Positions 1 through 11,237 of a stretch of DNA of 56,321 nucleotides are shown here, one piece after another. The stretch comes from Bondarzewia mesenterica. Lineage: Eukaryota > Basidiomycota > Agaricomycetes > Russulales > Bondarzewiaceae. The notes under the pieces were generated by a model. The model had not been told where the DNA came from. It saw nothing but the letters and a program-made list of their open reading frames with translations, and did not search any database. The translations under genes and the position numbers were made by a program. The stretch covers positions 1 through 56,321 of the forward strand of contig SGPL01000185.1 in assembly GCA_004802705.1 (NCBI GenBank), given 5' to 3'. The number at the start of each line of letters is the position of its first letter. The first letter of the stretch is position 1.

Positions 1-755
1 CTCTCCTCTGACCTTATCTGTGGTCCACGAACGCTCATTACTTTTTTTTTTTCTCTGTTCTTCTTCGGCATTCGATTATGGCATCTAATGCTCCAGTAAA
101 TCTTTTTTTTTTATGTCCTCTTTCTATAAGATTCGTCATAATGTCAGTGGATTGTTGTGCCCGTTTCTGTCTCAGCGTATCTGAATCGCGCCTCGAGGCA
201 GCTTTTCAATTGACCGATCGCTCTTAATTTGCCTTGAGGCTTCCTCGTTACTTGTGAACGAACAAACGAGGCGAGATGGAATACATAGTAAGAGGCTAAC
301 CGGGGCGCTAGCGCGGGGGAAGGGATACCTGAGCGCTGTGCCATATGCAAAATGCGATGATGACCCCAACCATTGGAGTCGACTTTGCCTGATTCTCTCT
401 TGGCGCGGCCGTTCAACCCGCCACGGCCGGTACCACGGGCTTTTGGGGCCATCACAGTACATTAACTTATAGTACTTGTTTATTTTTCTTCTTTAATAAG
501 CCCTTCGTGTCCTCACCCCTATTCTCTCTCAATCGCAAGGTGGCATGCAACATTGTTGCGCGCAGCTCGCTCGTAGCTATTTAAACCCGTCCTACTTGAC
601 CTCGCGGGAGACTTCTCGACTTGTAATCGGAATTTCTTCAAGCTTCTAAATTCTAGTTGAACTCGTCTTTTGTGACCAACTGAACTCGATATCCTTCACC
701 TCTGTTCGCTGGCTGTAAATTTTTGGGGGCGTGCATTTCGTCTTCGTCCTGATCT
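1..755. other. Left-edge stretch without a confident gene
   Basis: This stretch holds T-runs (about 40-51 and 107-113) and no gene I recognise. On the minus strand there is an open frame of about 102 codons, from an ATG at 452 down to 144, beginning MAPKARGTGRGG. It is basic and low in complexity and matches no family I know. It could be a small gene, the first exon of a leftward gene, or chance. Bases from about 460 to 755 would serve as promoter for the rightward phosphodiesterase gene. Confidence 0.4.
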
Positions 756-2232
756 ATGCCCACATTTGACCTCGTCGTTGTGGGCTGTGGTGGAGGTCCG
801 TTTGAATCTAACTTATCTGCGTGAGTCCTCGTTTTCTATCGCTCCTGCAGGCCACACAGCGCTGATAGTGCACTGTGGTGTTTTGCAGGTATTTACTAAA
901 GCCTTGCGATGCTGTGTGGGAGGACGGGATTATCGCTCTGGAAGCGGGTGAGCTGCGTGCATGGTATGGAGTTATTGGCGCTGCTGACGGTAGGATCAGG
1001 GTCGGGGCTGGGCACCCTGAACCAGATCATGAAGCAGCATCCCGGCCTTTTCAACGACTCTAAGGATCCCCTTAAACCGAGTCGTTTTTCTGCTTATCAG
1101 ATTTATTCACTTATACGGTACGTCTGTTTAGCTCATCGAAGGCCGTCCATGTGCGTGCTGACGTTGGTTGGTCTCGCGTGCACAGATGTTTTCTGATAAC
1201 CCACGCGCACTTGGATCATGTCACTGGCCTCGTCTTGTCAGCAGGTTGCCTCAAGGGGCCTCGAAAACGTATCCACGCCGCAAGACATGTTATAGAAAAC
1301 CTCGAGGCCGTGTTCTCAGACCGAATATGGCCTAAACTCGCTTCCTGGAGCGAAAAGGATGATGATCACAAGCTACTCTACGATCCGTACGTCTCGTCCC
1401 CTCTCCTCTCGTCGCCAAAGACAGAAGAATCAAGCTTACGCTGAAAAACAAAAACGCCTGCACAAACAAGGCTTAAGTTTACGAAGACCTATCGAAAGAT
1501 TTTCCGCGATGTATCTGTTCGCATGATGCCCGTGACCCACGGACGAAATATAACGACGGGCGTATACGAATCGACGGCGTTCTTTCTTCGGCACGACCCC
1601 TCGGGCCAGGAGTTCCTCTTCTTCGGGGATGTCGAACCAGATAGTGTCTCATCGCGACCGTTCACGCTCGCAACGTGGAAGGCGGCGGCGCCCAAAATCC
1701 CCGCGACGCTCTCGGCACTGTTCATCGAGTGCTCATGGCCGTCCGGGCGCAGCGACGAGCTGCTATATGGCCACCTCTGTCCGGAACACCTCGCGGACGA
1801 GCTCGCCGCGCTCGCCATGGAGGTCGTGCGCACCCGCGGCAGTCACAAGCAGGCCGTAACGGAGGAGATGGGCGGGGCATCGTCGAACAGCCGCCGGAAA
1901 AGCGAACGCAAGTCCAAGGATGACTCTGCGACTGAGCCGAAGCGCAAGAGACAGCGTCCGAACCCCGTGGAGCCCGAGGCGCTGCGCGACGCGCTCAAGG
2001 GCTTGCGCGTGTACATCATCCATTGCAAGGACGATTTGGAGGGCAAGTACGATCGCCCTATCCAGCGCGTCGTCGCTGATCAGGTGCGCGCGCTTGTGGA
2101 CGCCAAGGGGCTCGGCGCGGAGATCCTGAGCGTGGAGCAGGGCACCCATATCGGTAGGCCCATTTTCCTCATCCTCTTGTCGCCACGATCTCGCAGGCAT
2201 GCTCACAAAGAAATTTCGCTGCAGTGATTTGA
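756..2232 (+). CDS. PDE1: Class II (low-affinity) 3',5'-cyclic-nucleotide phosphodiesterase
   Basis: The enzyme hydrolyses cAMP to 5'-AMP and so damps PKA signalling. It belongs to the metallo-beta-lactamase-like class II phosphodiesterases. The N terminus MPTFDLVVVGCGGGP, the segment NLSAYLLKPCDAVWEDGII and the metal-binding signature THAHLDHVTG (about 1200-1230) are diagnostic. A further conserved block, FFGDVEPD, lies near 1620. Introns at about 821-888, 948-993, 1119-1187, 1389-1471 and 2154-2224 all join in frame. With the last intron removed the protein ends GTHIVI followed by TGA at 2230-2232. The product is about 400 residues. A lysine/arginine-rich, probably disordered insert lies around 1890-1970. 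The 3' end is less sure than the rest, because an unspliced frame runs on to 2462. Confidence 0.9.
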
Positions 2233-2896
2233 AACTTTGCCTCCACTCTGATTTCTTCGATTCCATATCAACGGATATCTGCCGTGCTGGTATTTATGGA
2301 CTGTGTATCTTTAGTCGTTGTAGCATTACCATTCGTATCATCATTCTCTGCCTGTGCCTAACTTACTTCCCTCCTCCAATTGATGTACTGACTGGCTTGC
2401 ACGTACGGACAATACGCGTCTGTCGTCGGGCAAATTTAGTGAGTCTTGACGTCTTCATTTGATTACACTTAGATATCATCATCGCAATGCCAATTGTCTC
2501 CTTCACCACGCGCCCTCCTCAGGTTATTGCGCATACTAAAAATATGAATGTCGTAAAGGTCTATATCATTATGTGTGCCCGTTTCATGCCCGGAGGCCGA
2601 AGGCCTGGTGTTGAAGAGCTCGACTATGATCTAAGATCAGGAAGCGTTCCACCTGCAGAAGCTGGGAGGAAGTTCAAGCTATACCAGCTCAACAGTTTTG
2701 AAAACGTATCTGACGACCAAGAGAAAAAAAATAATAAAACAGCACGATATTGGGAGGAGAAAAAGATGATATTTTAATGAATGAAGAATCCAATGCGGAG
2801 AGCAAAAGACAGCCAAAAAGAAAAGGGTGACAGCACAAAAATACATCATGATGCACACGAGGGGGTAAAAGGGACATTGCGGGCGTGATACGATCA
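2233..2896. other. Convergent 3' intergenic region
   Basis: This is 664 bases between the ends of the phosphodiesterase (+) and striatin (-) genes. It is AT-richer than its flanks and presumably holds both 3' UTRs and polyadenylation sites. The open frames here are short and carry no recognisable domain. Confidence 0.5.
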
Positions 2897-5700
2897 TTAT
2901 GACGATGCGTAGAGCTTGACCACCCCATCGGCTCCCGCACTCGCCATGAAGGGGAGTGAAGGGTGAAACTGCACGTCCAAGACGCCCTCGTGCGCCTTCT
3001 CGCGGTGGCTCGTGATTTCCTGCACGCACGCGCGCGTGCCCAGGATGTCCCAGAAGCGAATAGAGCAGTCGTGCCCGCCAGAGACCAACGAGAACCCTGC
3101 CGCATCCATGGACAACGACGTGACACCGTCGAGGTGCGCCGGCATCGAGTGAGTACATTGGCCTGAAAAGGCATGCGCATACATAAAAGTGAGTCGCTGG
3201 CTTAAGATTGCGTGAAACGTACCGGTTTCGATGTTGAAAATGCGGATGTACTTGTCCTCGTGAGCGGTGACCAGTAGCGGCATTGTCGGGTGCGACACGA
3301 TGCTATTCACTTGAGACGACGGCTCATCTGCGGGCAAGGCGATCATTATCACACCATGCCAACGTGCTATACATGTCCAACGACTTACCATGACGAAGCT
3401 CGCTCTGGAGTTGCATGAGCTCCTTTCCGCCCTCGATATCGAATATCTTGATAGCCGCATTCTGATATGCAACCGCGACCTTCTTGAGATCGACCTTGAT
3501 AGCTTCAACAGCTGTCGCTCCAGGCAAAATTTCTCGCTCTTCCCCTTCATAGTCCAACCCGTAATATGTCCAAGACAGCTTGAGCGCACCACCCGATGGC
3601 CCACTCACGTCCCACACCTTCACAGAACCCTCGGCACCGCAACTGATCAGCGTGCTCTCGTCTCGCACGAGGGCCAGGTCCCAGACTGCATCCGTATGCC
3701 CGACGAGCTCGCCGCGTAGCCGCGAGATATCGAATGGCGCATAAGTAGTGTGCGAGGGGGGAGGGAGAGCCCATACGCGGACGGTAAAGTCCAGCGATGC
3801 CGAGTACAACAGCTGTCTCGACGGGGCAATGACCAGTCGGGTGATGGCAGCAGAGTGCCCGCGAAGGGTGAGTTGTGGTTCTACTTCTGTCACAAGGCGC
3901 GCGCTACATATGGGGCAACAGGTTAACCAATCCTCGGAGTTCTATATCAGATACAAAGCTACGCACGCGGAGGAGGCGAGGCCGGTGACATCCATCCGCC
4001 ATATTTTGACAGTGCAGTCGTCACCGCCGGTTGCCAGACACAGCTCGGTGGGGTGGAATGCGATCGCACGCACAGCGTCCAAATGACTGATGAACGTATC
4101 AGCAACTCATAAACACGTTTGAATCTAGAAGAAATGCGTCGATCATGCAATCACGCAACGACTGACTTCCTCAATGTCCGCTTCGGTCTCCAGACCTTCG
4201 CCCCATCGCCCTCGCCGAGCACGGATGACTCGTCCTCCTCCACTTCGCCTTCCTCCTCTTTCCCTTCCTCCTCTTCGTGCACCGTACGCCGATCCCACGA
4301 GGCTGCTCCACTCGCCAGACTAGCTGACAGCCCGGACCTTTCAAGCCGTGCCTGTTCTGCTTCGTGTGACAATCTCAACTTCTCTTTCCATTCCCCTGCG
4401 TCATCAGGTCGGAAGATGGCCGTGAGCTGTTGCGACTCAGCTGGCGTCTCCTTTTCGGCGGTATCCGAAGTCTGCTGCTGCTGGGGTAACTGTGCTCCTT
4501 GCTGTTGTTGATATTGATGACCGAGGGTGCCAGTGGGTGACTGCTGAGGCTGCTGAGAAGAAATCATGCCCGGACCAAGGGGCGGTTGAAGGTTGGAGGA
4601 GGCAGATGGGCCGGAAGAGGGACCCGACATCATGCTCATACCGTTGAGGATGGGGAACTCCTTGCCCGCTTCGGGCATAATCTTGCGCGGGCGCGCACCA
4701 TACGCCATTTGGTCAAATGAAGGAACATTTGGGAGCGAAACGGGGAGTGCGGGATTAGCTAGCAGTTGGCGCGTAGGGAGTGGGTTCATCGCCTTGTGGG
4801 ATGTCAAGTACGAGATTTCCTGCAAACACCTGGGAGTGCGTTAGCTTGAGCGTCGCAATGATGAGACAGAAAGAATCTTCAAGACGCACTGCTTCAAGTA
4901 CTCTCGACTTCGTGCTCTACTCTTCGGGTCACGGCCAGGAGGCGGTTTTCCGAGCGCAGCCGCAGCCGCAGGCCCATTTGTGCCAGCCCAGTTCGAGCTG
5001 GTGTTACCTGTCCATGCTGGACGACTTTGTGAGGGATTGCCGTTCGGTATCCGGGATTCAGGTGGCAACGGCGAATCTGCATAAGGAGCGAAAAAGTTCA
5101 CAGTGGCGGTCAACGGCAAAGGTATGAGAAGGACGGGCCTTCACTTCGCGGGGAGCTTCCGCTGCTCTCCTCCTTGTTACTGAGAACCTCGTCCTTCTGA
5201 GACGCTGCGCCCGGCTGCTGTCCTGGGACGGATTTGGACGCAGCTTGAGGTTGAGAAGAGGCCGGTTGGGTCAACTGTTTGGAGCTGGGTGCAGGACACG
5301 TCATGTTGGCGAGCGTAGTATGCGAGGGCGGCGTCGGGTTGCACTCACCGTTCCATGCGGAGGGCGTATTCGAGCATTTTTATCCGGCGCATGAGATCAA
5401 CTTTAATGTTCTCGAAAGAACGTCGCTCGCCCTCAAGGAGCGCGATCCGTGCCTATGAAATGAGTGGAGGCATGAGGCGTTGGACGTCGTCGAACGTGGA
5501 GTAACCGAAGCAAGGGACGACGACGTACCCGCATTTCAGCCCGCTCAATCTCCCACTCATTACGGTCGCGTTCATATCGCCGCCATTCGGATTGGAGGAA
5601 GTGGAGGACGTTGGAGAGGGTGAAGTCCTGGCCGTTGAGAGGGGGTGGAGGGACGTCGGACGCATTCTGCGGGTTTTGCTGTTGCTGTTGTTGCTGTTGC

Positions 5701-5735
<35 letters not shown>

Positions 5736-5864
5736 GAGTTGAGGCTTATTTGGAGGGAGAGAGGCCAGCATGGGGATTTGTATGTGTTGGTTGGGGGGAA
5801 AGGACGAGTTGTTCTGGTGGAAATCTTGGCCGGCTCTGATTCGCGATGCCGCGTTGAGTAACAT
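2897..5864 (-). CDS. pro11: Striatin-family WD40 scaffold (STRIPAK complex)
   Basis: Striatin is the regulatory B''' subunit of PP2A and the scaffold of STRIPAK, which controls hyphal fusion and fruiting-body development in fungi. The N-terminal striatin domain contains [20 protein letters not shown] and then a coiled coil ([20 protein letters not shown], about 5350-5450). A second conserved block, QEISYLTS, starts the segment at about 4825. The C-terminal half (about 4150 to 2897) is WD40 repeats with [23 protein letters not shown] and a terminal DGVVKLY. A glutamine run of 20 codons precedes the striatin domain. The start was set at the ATG at 5864; the same frame extends to 5969. Many small introns interrupt it. 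The product is roughly 800 residues. Confidence 0.9.
5676..5735 (-). repeat. Polyglutamine tract (20 codons) in striatin
   Basis: Read on the minus strand, 20 consecutive CAG/CAA codons encode an uninterrupted glutamine run between PNKPQL and NPQN, just upstream of the striatin coiled-coil domain. CAA interruptions are scattered among the CAGs. On the plus strand the same bases give a poly-leucine shadow frame, which I do not regard as a gene. Confidence 0.95.
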
Positions 5865-6650
5865 CCTCAAACAACCACCGTAGCCACACCGCCCAAATTC
5901 GAGTTGCTCAAGGTCAATCCACCTCGGCCTCGCAATTTGGAGGCCCGCCCGTCGCCGAAATTCAAACAAACACTTTCTTGCCTAGACCCCCTCATATGTT
6001 TCTGACTTTACCGTATATCGTACAATCCGATTAGCTTTCTGAATTCTTGAATCTCGATGCAGTCATCTGACGAGTTCACGGTGCCAGTTCAAGTTTGTAA
6101 GCATTTGGCAAAGGAGATAGCTCAGTCATACACAAGATGTCGATGCCTTGCGTGAGGAACGAAAGGACACTCCACGTTTCAAGTTTCACTAGCCAGCGAG
6201 CCCACTAAATGATCTTGGCCTGGTTCTAATTCACATTCGCCGTCAGACAGGAGGATCCTGAGGCACGAACATTGAAACGTTGACGAGTGGCTACTCTGCC
6301 TCGGGGAGACTACATTCGCTTGACGAGTTTCGTGAGGCGCGAACCTTTGCGCCGACAGGAGTTGGGACACTGCGAGATTAGTTATCAATGAAATGTGAAC
6401 TGGTTATGGCAAACCGGAAGGCTGATTGCGTTCAAATGTCACTCACACGAAGCACCTTACACAACGCTGAATTCAAGGGAAGATAATCTATCCGATGCAT
6501 ATCGACTGAATAAGATCGATCTGCTGAGTGCTCGGACGGATAAGTGGGCGGGTGGATTTGAGGATTAAATGGCCCAAAACACATCATGAGAGTGACTAGA
6601 CCCCCCCCCCCCGAACACAAGACAGATCACTTGGATGGTGGAGCTACATA
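5865..6650. other. Intergenic region, striatin 5' flank and TMA7 3' flank
   Basis: These 786 bases hold the striatin promoter and the TMA7 3' UTR. A run of 12 cytosines occupies 6601-6612. No conserved coding frame was seen on either strand. Confidence 0.5.
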
Positions 6651-7064
6651 TTACTTCTTCCCAGACCTACGACAAAGGCATCAGTTGTTGCCGTGCAATA
6701 CAAAGACTCACAGACATACTTCTTGAGCCCAGCACCAAGGGGACCACCTAAACGTTTGAGACAGTGAGACACACGCAAAGCCCAGTTGTCTACGTGCGGA
6801 TCTTACCTTTCGCAGCTGTAAGGAACGATCCGTCAAATGATACCGTAGATATTGTGTGGAAGTTGCACACTCACCTTTCGATTGCATGGCCTTCAGCGCC
6901 GCAGTATCAGCCTTCTGCTTCTCCTTGAAGGCGAGGTCTTCCTCGTCCAGCTCCTTCTTGTCCTTCTTTGCTGCCTGTATCACGGTAAGATGCGCGAAGC
7001 ACATAAGAACCGAGGAGATGTACCTTGAGAGGCTTCAACTTTCCACCCTGTCTTCCTGACATCG
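6651..7064 (-). CDS. TMA7: Translation machinery-associated protein TMA7
   Basis: TMA7 (CCDC72 in animals) is a tiny, lysine-rich protein that co-purifies with ribosomes in yeast. Here five exons give 63 residues. Exon 1 (7026-7064) encodes MSGRQGGKLKPLK. Exon 2 carries ELDEEDLAFKEKQK. A 9-base exon at 6807-6815 supplies part of the AAK junction. Exon 4 gives GGPLGAGLKK, and the last exon gives SGKK and a stop at 6651-6653. The family usually begins MSGREGGKKKPLK and ends GIKKSGKK, so both ends and the length fit. Its start lies 192 bases from the divergent hydrolase gene. Confidence 0.93.
6807..6815 (-). other. 9-base micro-exon in TMA7
   Basis: On the minus strand the order is TTACAG | CTGCGAAAG | GTAAGA. 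Joining it to the previous exon (..TCG AAA G) and the next (GT GGT CCC) gives S-K-A-A-K-G-G-P, as the family requires. Leaving it out would delete exactly three residues without changing frame. Confidence 0.85.
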
Positions 7065-7256
7065 CTGGTTTATGGTATGTGTTGGTTGCGGGAAGAGAGA
7101 AAACGCCTTTCGGGTGCTTTCCGTAATTGACGGGGCTGCCACGTGCAGAAGTACAAAATGCAGGATCTAATCTTATCTGACGTCCCGGCGGGCCGGTGTA
7201 GGTAGGCTTCCCTCGGTTCCCAGCCTTTGTTGAGCCCTCAACCAATACATGCCTCC

Positions 7257-10200
7257 ATGATTCTACAAAGTCTGCCATCCATCCTTGTTTCGTTTTTGTT
7301 AGGGAATATGTCAGTCACGAGCATATCAGAATCACAAGTCAGCTTCTCTGACCACCATATTCGCGACGCCGGTTGGACGGCAGAACTTTCTACTGACTGG
7401 GACGTGAGTACCGGCAAGCCCTACCCCACATATGCGCTTCTCGAACATATCTCCAAAGGTTCTGGGACCATTTCCTATTCACGCAAGAGAGCAGCACTTC
7501 CTATCGCCGTCCTTTCCTCTGAATCGTAAGCTTAACACCAGGACGTGGTTATATGCTTTCGTTTAAACGATTTCCGGGATAGTCTCACACCCAATTGACT
7601 ATAGTCAATCGTGGCCATCATCCTACGCTGATGGCGGCCAAGTTTGGTGGTCGAATGCTACCACAGATACGGACGGACACCTCAGGGTCTCCTTCCCAAA
7701 TATACGGTGCGTGCATAGTAGCCAACCGGCGCATCACTCTTCAACTTGTGGAATACAAAAGAATAGGTGGACCACCCTTCGTGCGACGGAAGGATGGGCA
7801 GCACTGCAATACCACACAGTTCTGCGGACCACTATGACTGTATACCCTCCTGCCGATCCAACGTCCGTCGTGCTCCCCAACCTCATCGTTGACTTGAAGC
7901 AAGGTTCTTTCTTCACCATACTTCCTCAATCGAAAGGGGACATTGTCCCCCAGTGGTACTCGGGAAACATTTACGCCATGGAACGTGCCCCGCCAAAGAC
8001 GGTCAGATTTCCCGTCTTGCCAGCGAGAAACAAACCGACAACATATGACGTTTTCGTGAGCGGTGACTATGAGGCATGTGTGTTCACCGCGTAAATTCCT
8101 ACATTGTCAAGACGTTCATACTAATCTTATCTTGCCGCAGATCAGGTTGTTTGGAGACCCTGCCGCTTATGACAGCGAGAATCCTACTCTGGACATCACG
8201 ATGACCGTCGAATTAGAACCGTCTGAGCCTGGAATTGTACATGAGGCACCACACGATATCATGAGTGACTTTGTGGATGGCTTCGCATTCGGCGAGGCTG
8301 TAGGAGTTGGCCTCAGAAGCGTCTCGGGTTGGTGGACCGTCACTTCTTCGTCGCTTTCTCAGGATATCCAGGTAAGAAGAAGCATACATGGGCGTCGTTT
8401 TGTGTTGAGCCTTGTCATCGTCGGTCTATGCATAGGGACTCGACCTCGTTCTTCTCAGAGAGACGCGGATTGCTCCAGGACAGACTCGAATTTTACCACT
8501 ACGTCTCACGCAGACTGCTCCGTTTGAAGGTACGGACCTGAACGTGGATCTAACACTGGTTTCGGGAACATCCACGATGTCTGTATCTATTAAGATACCC
8601 GTCACGCATCAGGCGATATGGAATAGCTCGAATTTCGCGCCTATCTGGACATCCTACTTCTTCAAGGACACAATGCCCACAGCATTCAATGTGCTTCCGC
8701 CAGTGGAGTCCACACCGAGGGGGGAGACGCCTCGTCCGCCGATTTTGGCTTTGCGTCAGTGCATCGCCAGTGCCCCGTCACTTACCGTCCGGCTCACGCA
8801 TTTAAACATGCATTCGTGATCGTTTTTTCTCAGACGGCGCTGGAGTCAACATTTTATCGCAGCCGTTCTGGGCAGAGGCTATCCCTCGCCAGAATCTGAG
8901 TTGGGTGGTCATGCCAACAGGGCGGACGTCTTGGGTGCGTTGTTCCCGACTTCTCTTTATTTTTACGCGTGGACGACAGAACGAGAGCGCATTCGCTTAC
9001 TGGAAAGCTAGGGACTCGACTGGCACGGTCCGAGCATGCATGATGCGTTGGACTCGATCGATGCGCTTGGTCGTATACTCGAGCAGAGCCCGCGCTGGAA
9101 CGCGTGGAGGCTTGCTCCTGAGACCAAGATACTTGTCCTAGGTCACTCGAACGGCGGTCAGGGGGCTTGGTACATGGCTGCTAGATTCCCTGATAGGGTC
9201 GTTGGCGGTACGCTTCTCCATTTATTTTTTCAGGTTGCGTGCGTTGTGTTGACATGCTCGAGTGTGTTTTTAGCTGTGCCTGCCGCGGGCTATATAAAGG
9301 CACAGGCTTATGTCCCTCTGACACAGTCAAGGTATGCTTCAAGAGGTCCGTTTAGCGGGTTTGAAAGAGCTGATCGGGAGTTTACTTTTTCTTAGGTCTG
9401 CCCATTTCGTCGATCCGTCGCTGCGTGCTATACTCGAGACGTCCCATACACCGGACGATAATGACCTCTTTCTGTCCAACCTCGTGGATACACCTATCCT
9501 AGCTATTCACGGGTGCGTACCTTCAGTCGCCTTTTTTGATACCCCATCATGGACAGTCGCGATCTGCAGAGGGGATGACGACAACGTTCCAACATGGCAC
9601 TCAAGGGAGGCAGTCAACGTGCTCAAAACCTGGAATCCTGGCGCTAACGTAAGGTAGGCGTATCTATTTCTCTGTGCTTTTTACTGGCTCTGACATGGCT
9701 GCACCAGCTATCGTGAAGACCTGGGTCAACCACACTGGTATTCGACCGTCTTTAGGAACGACCAAGTCGCGATCTTCTTGCGCTCGTTGCTGCAGCCGGA
9801 GTATCTGCCGGAAGGACGGTCGGATTCGTACACCTTGACGGTAGCGATTCCTTCAGAGAGTGGGTCATTGCATGGGTGGAGAATATTGAGTTTGGTTATG
9901 CCTGGGAGGTCAGATTGATCATATCTCCGTTTAAGCATACACTGAGCTTCCGTCATCAGGCTTGCGCGGCTGTTCGTCGAGGAGAAAAATCATGCGGTCT
10001 CAGTGAAGACGTCGAACGTTGCCAGTTTTTCATTTGATATCAAACGGATACGTACCGCGCTGCTCATCATCGATGGAGTCGATTTTTCGTTCGCTTCGGA
10101 TAATTTGCGGCAAAGGATCATTCTTCTGCAAAAGACGGTCAGTGGTTGGGAGGTGAGCGTTGTGCTTGGCGATGTTCTATGAGCAGTCACTGAAGATTCC

Positions 10201-10986
10201 GTCTGATCCAGCTGCACGGATTCGACATGATTGCGCCCATCGCTTTCCAACCGTCAGGCCGACTCGCCATGGTCCTTCAATCCACGGGCCCTCTCACCCT
10301 CGTCGTGCCAAACATACGCGCATCGTCTCGCGCCCTGTCCGTCGCCTACCGCATCGCGCACGACCTAGATGTCTATCATAAGCTGGACGCGGAGATCGTC
10401 ACGGACGAGACCGCACTTGGGCGGCTTGAAAAGGGCGAACTGGGACCAGGTAACATTGTGGTTGTCGCCGCGACCGACTCGGAAGAATTGGGACCCTTTG
10501 CGCGCACTATATTGGGGCAGGGCAGGACGGTCTTCAGTGCAGGCGAAGACGGGACGACACTGAAATGGAGAGGGCGGTCGCTCGACGAGCCTTCTCAAGG
10601 TAAGTTACTTAAAAGGAATTCATGATCAATGACCCTGGCTTTCGCTGAGAGCTTAGCCGATCTACATCACGTTCTCTAGGCTCGCTCTTCCTGCATCCAC
10701 ACCCAACGAACCCATCAGCCAATATTCTATTTATGATGGGCAGCGACATCTCAGGCCTCGAGAGAATCGCTGGGCTTTTTCCAATCCGCACCGGTGTCTC
10801 CTTGCCTGATTGGCTCATAGCCGGCGGCGCAGCGGACATGACGGGTGCTGCGGGTGTACAAGCAGCAGGGTGAGCGATGCATCAACCAGCTATGACTTCC
10901 GCATGTATACTGACGTTTTGCCGTCATTTCTAAGCATATGGGGTGCGGATTGGAGCTGGAAGGAAGCCGTCTCATGGCATCATTAA
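7257..10986 (+). CDS. Secreted S9-like (prolyl-oligopeptidase-type) alpha/beta hydrolase
   Basis: This is a large alpha/beta-hydrolase of roughly 900-1000 residues spread over many short exons. The start at 7257 gives a hydrophobic leader, MILQSLPSILVSFLLG, that looks like a signal peptide. The N-terminal half has no domain I can name. The catalytic part has the nucleophile elbow GHSNGGQGAW (about 9145-9170), a likely acid in GGDDDNVPTW (about 9570-9595) and a likely His in LGQPHWYS (about 9725-9745). That is the S9 order Ser-Asp-His. A C-terminal region of about 300 residues follows, ending DWSWKEAVSWHH. Its substrate cannot be told from sequence. Its start is divergent from TMA7, 192 bases away. 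Confidence 0.8.
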
Positions 10987-11237
10987 TAAATTGTATGCAG
11001 GTAGTGTGATACAGTGGATATATAGGTGTAAGTACTCATCGTTAGGACCTAGAAATCAAAGTTCGGGTCTCACACAGATGCCTTTTGAATACTTTGACAA
11101 TGATGGTACAATACAGTGTGTAATAGATAAAGAAATGAAACCCAGAGGAAGAATGCACAAATGTAGATGGGACAGATAGCGCGAGCAGAACGATAACAAG
11201 CGAATTCTTTTCATGACTGGAATATGGACCTTGCCAC

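Noticed and set aside
1763..2266. 167-codon minus-strand frame
   Set aside because: Antisense to the phosphodiesterase exon; no domain.
5592..5861. Plus-strand frame with a long poly-leucine run
   Set aside because: It is the complement of the striatin polyglutamine tract, whose frame has the conserved striatin domain.
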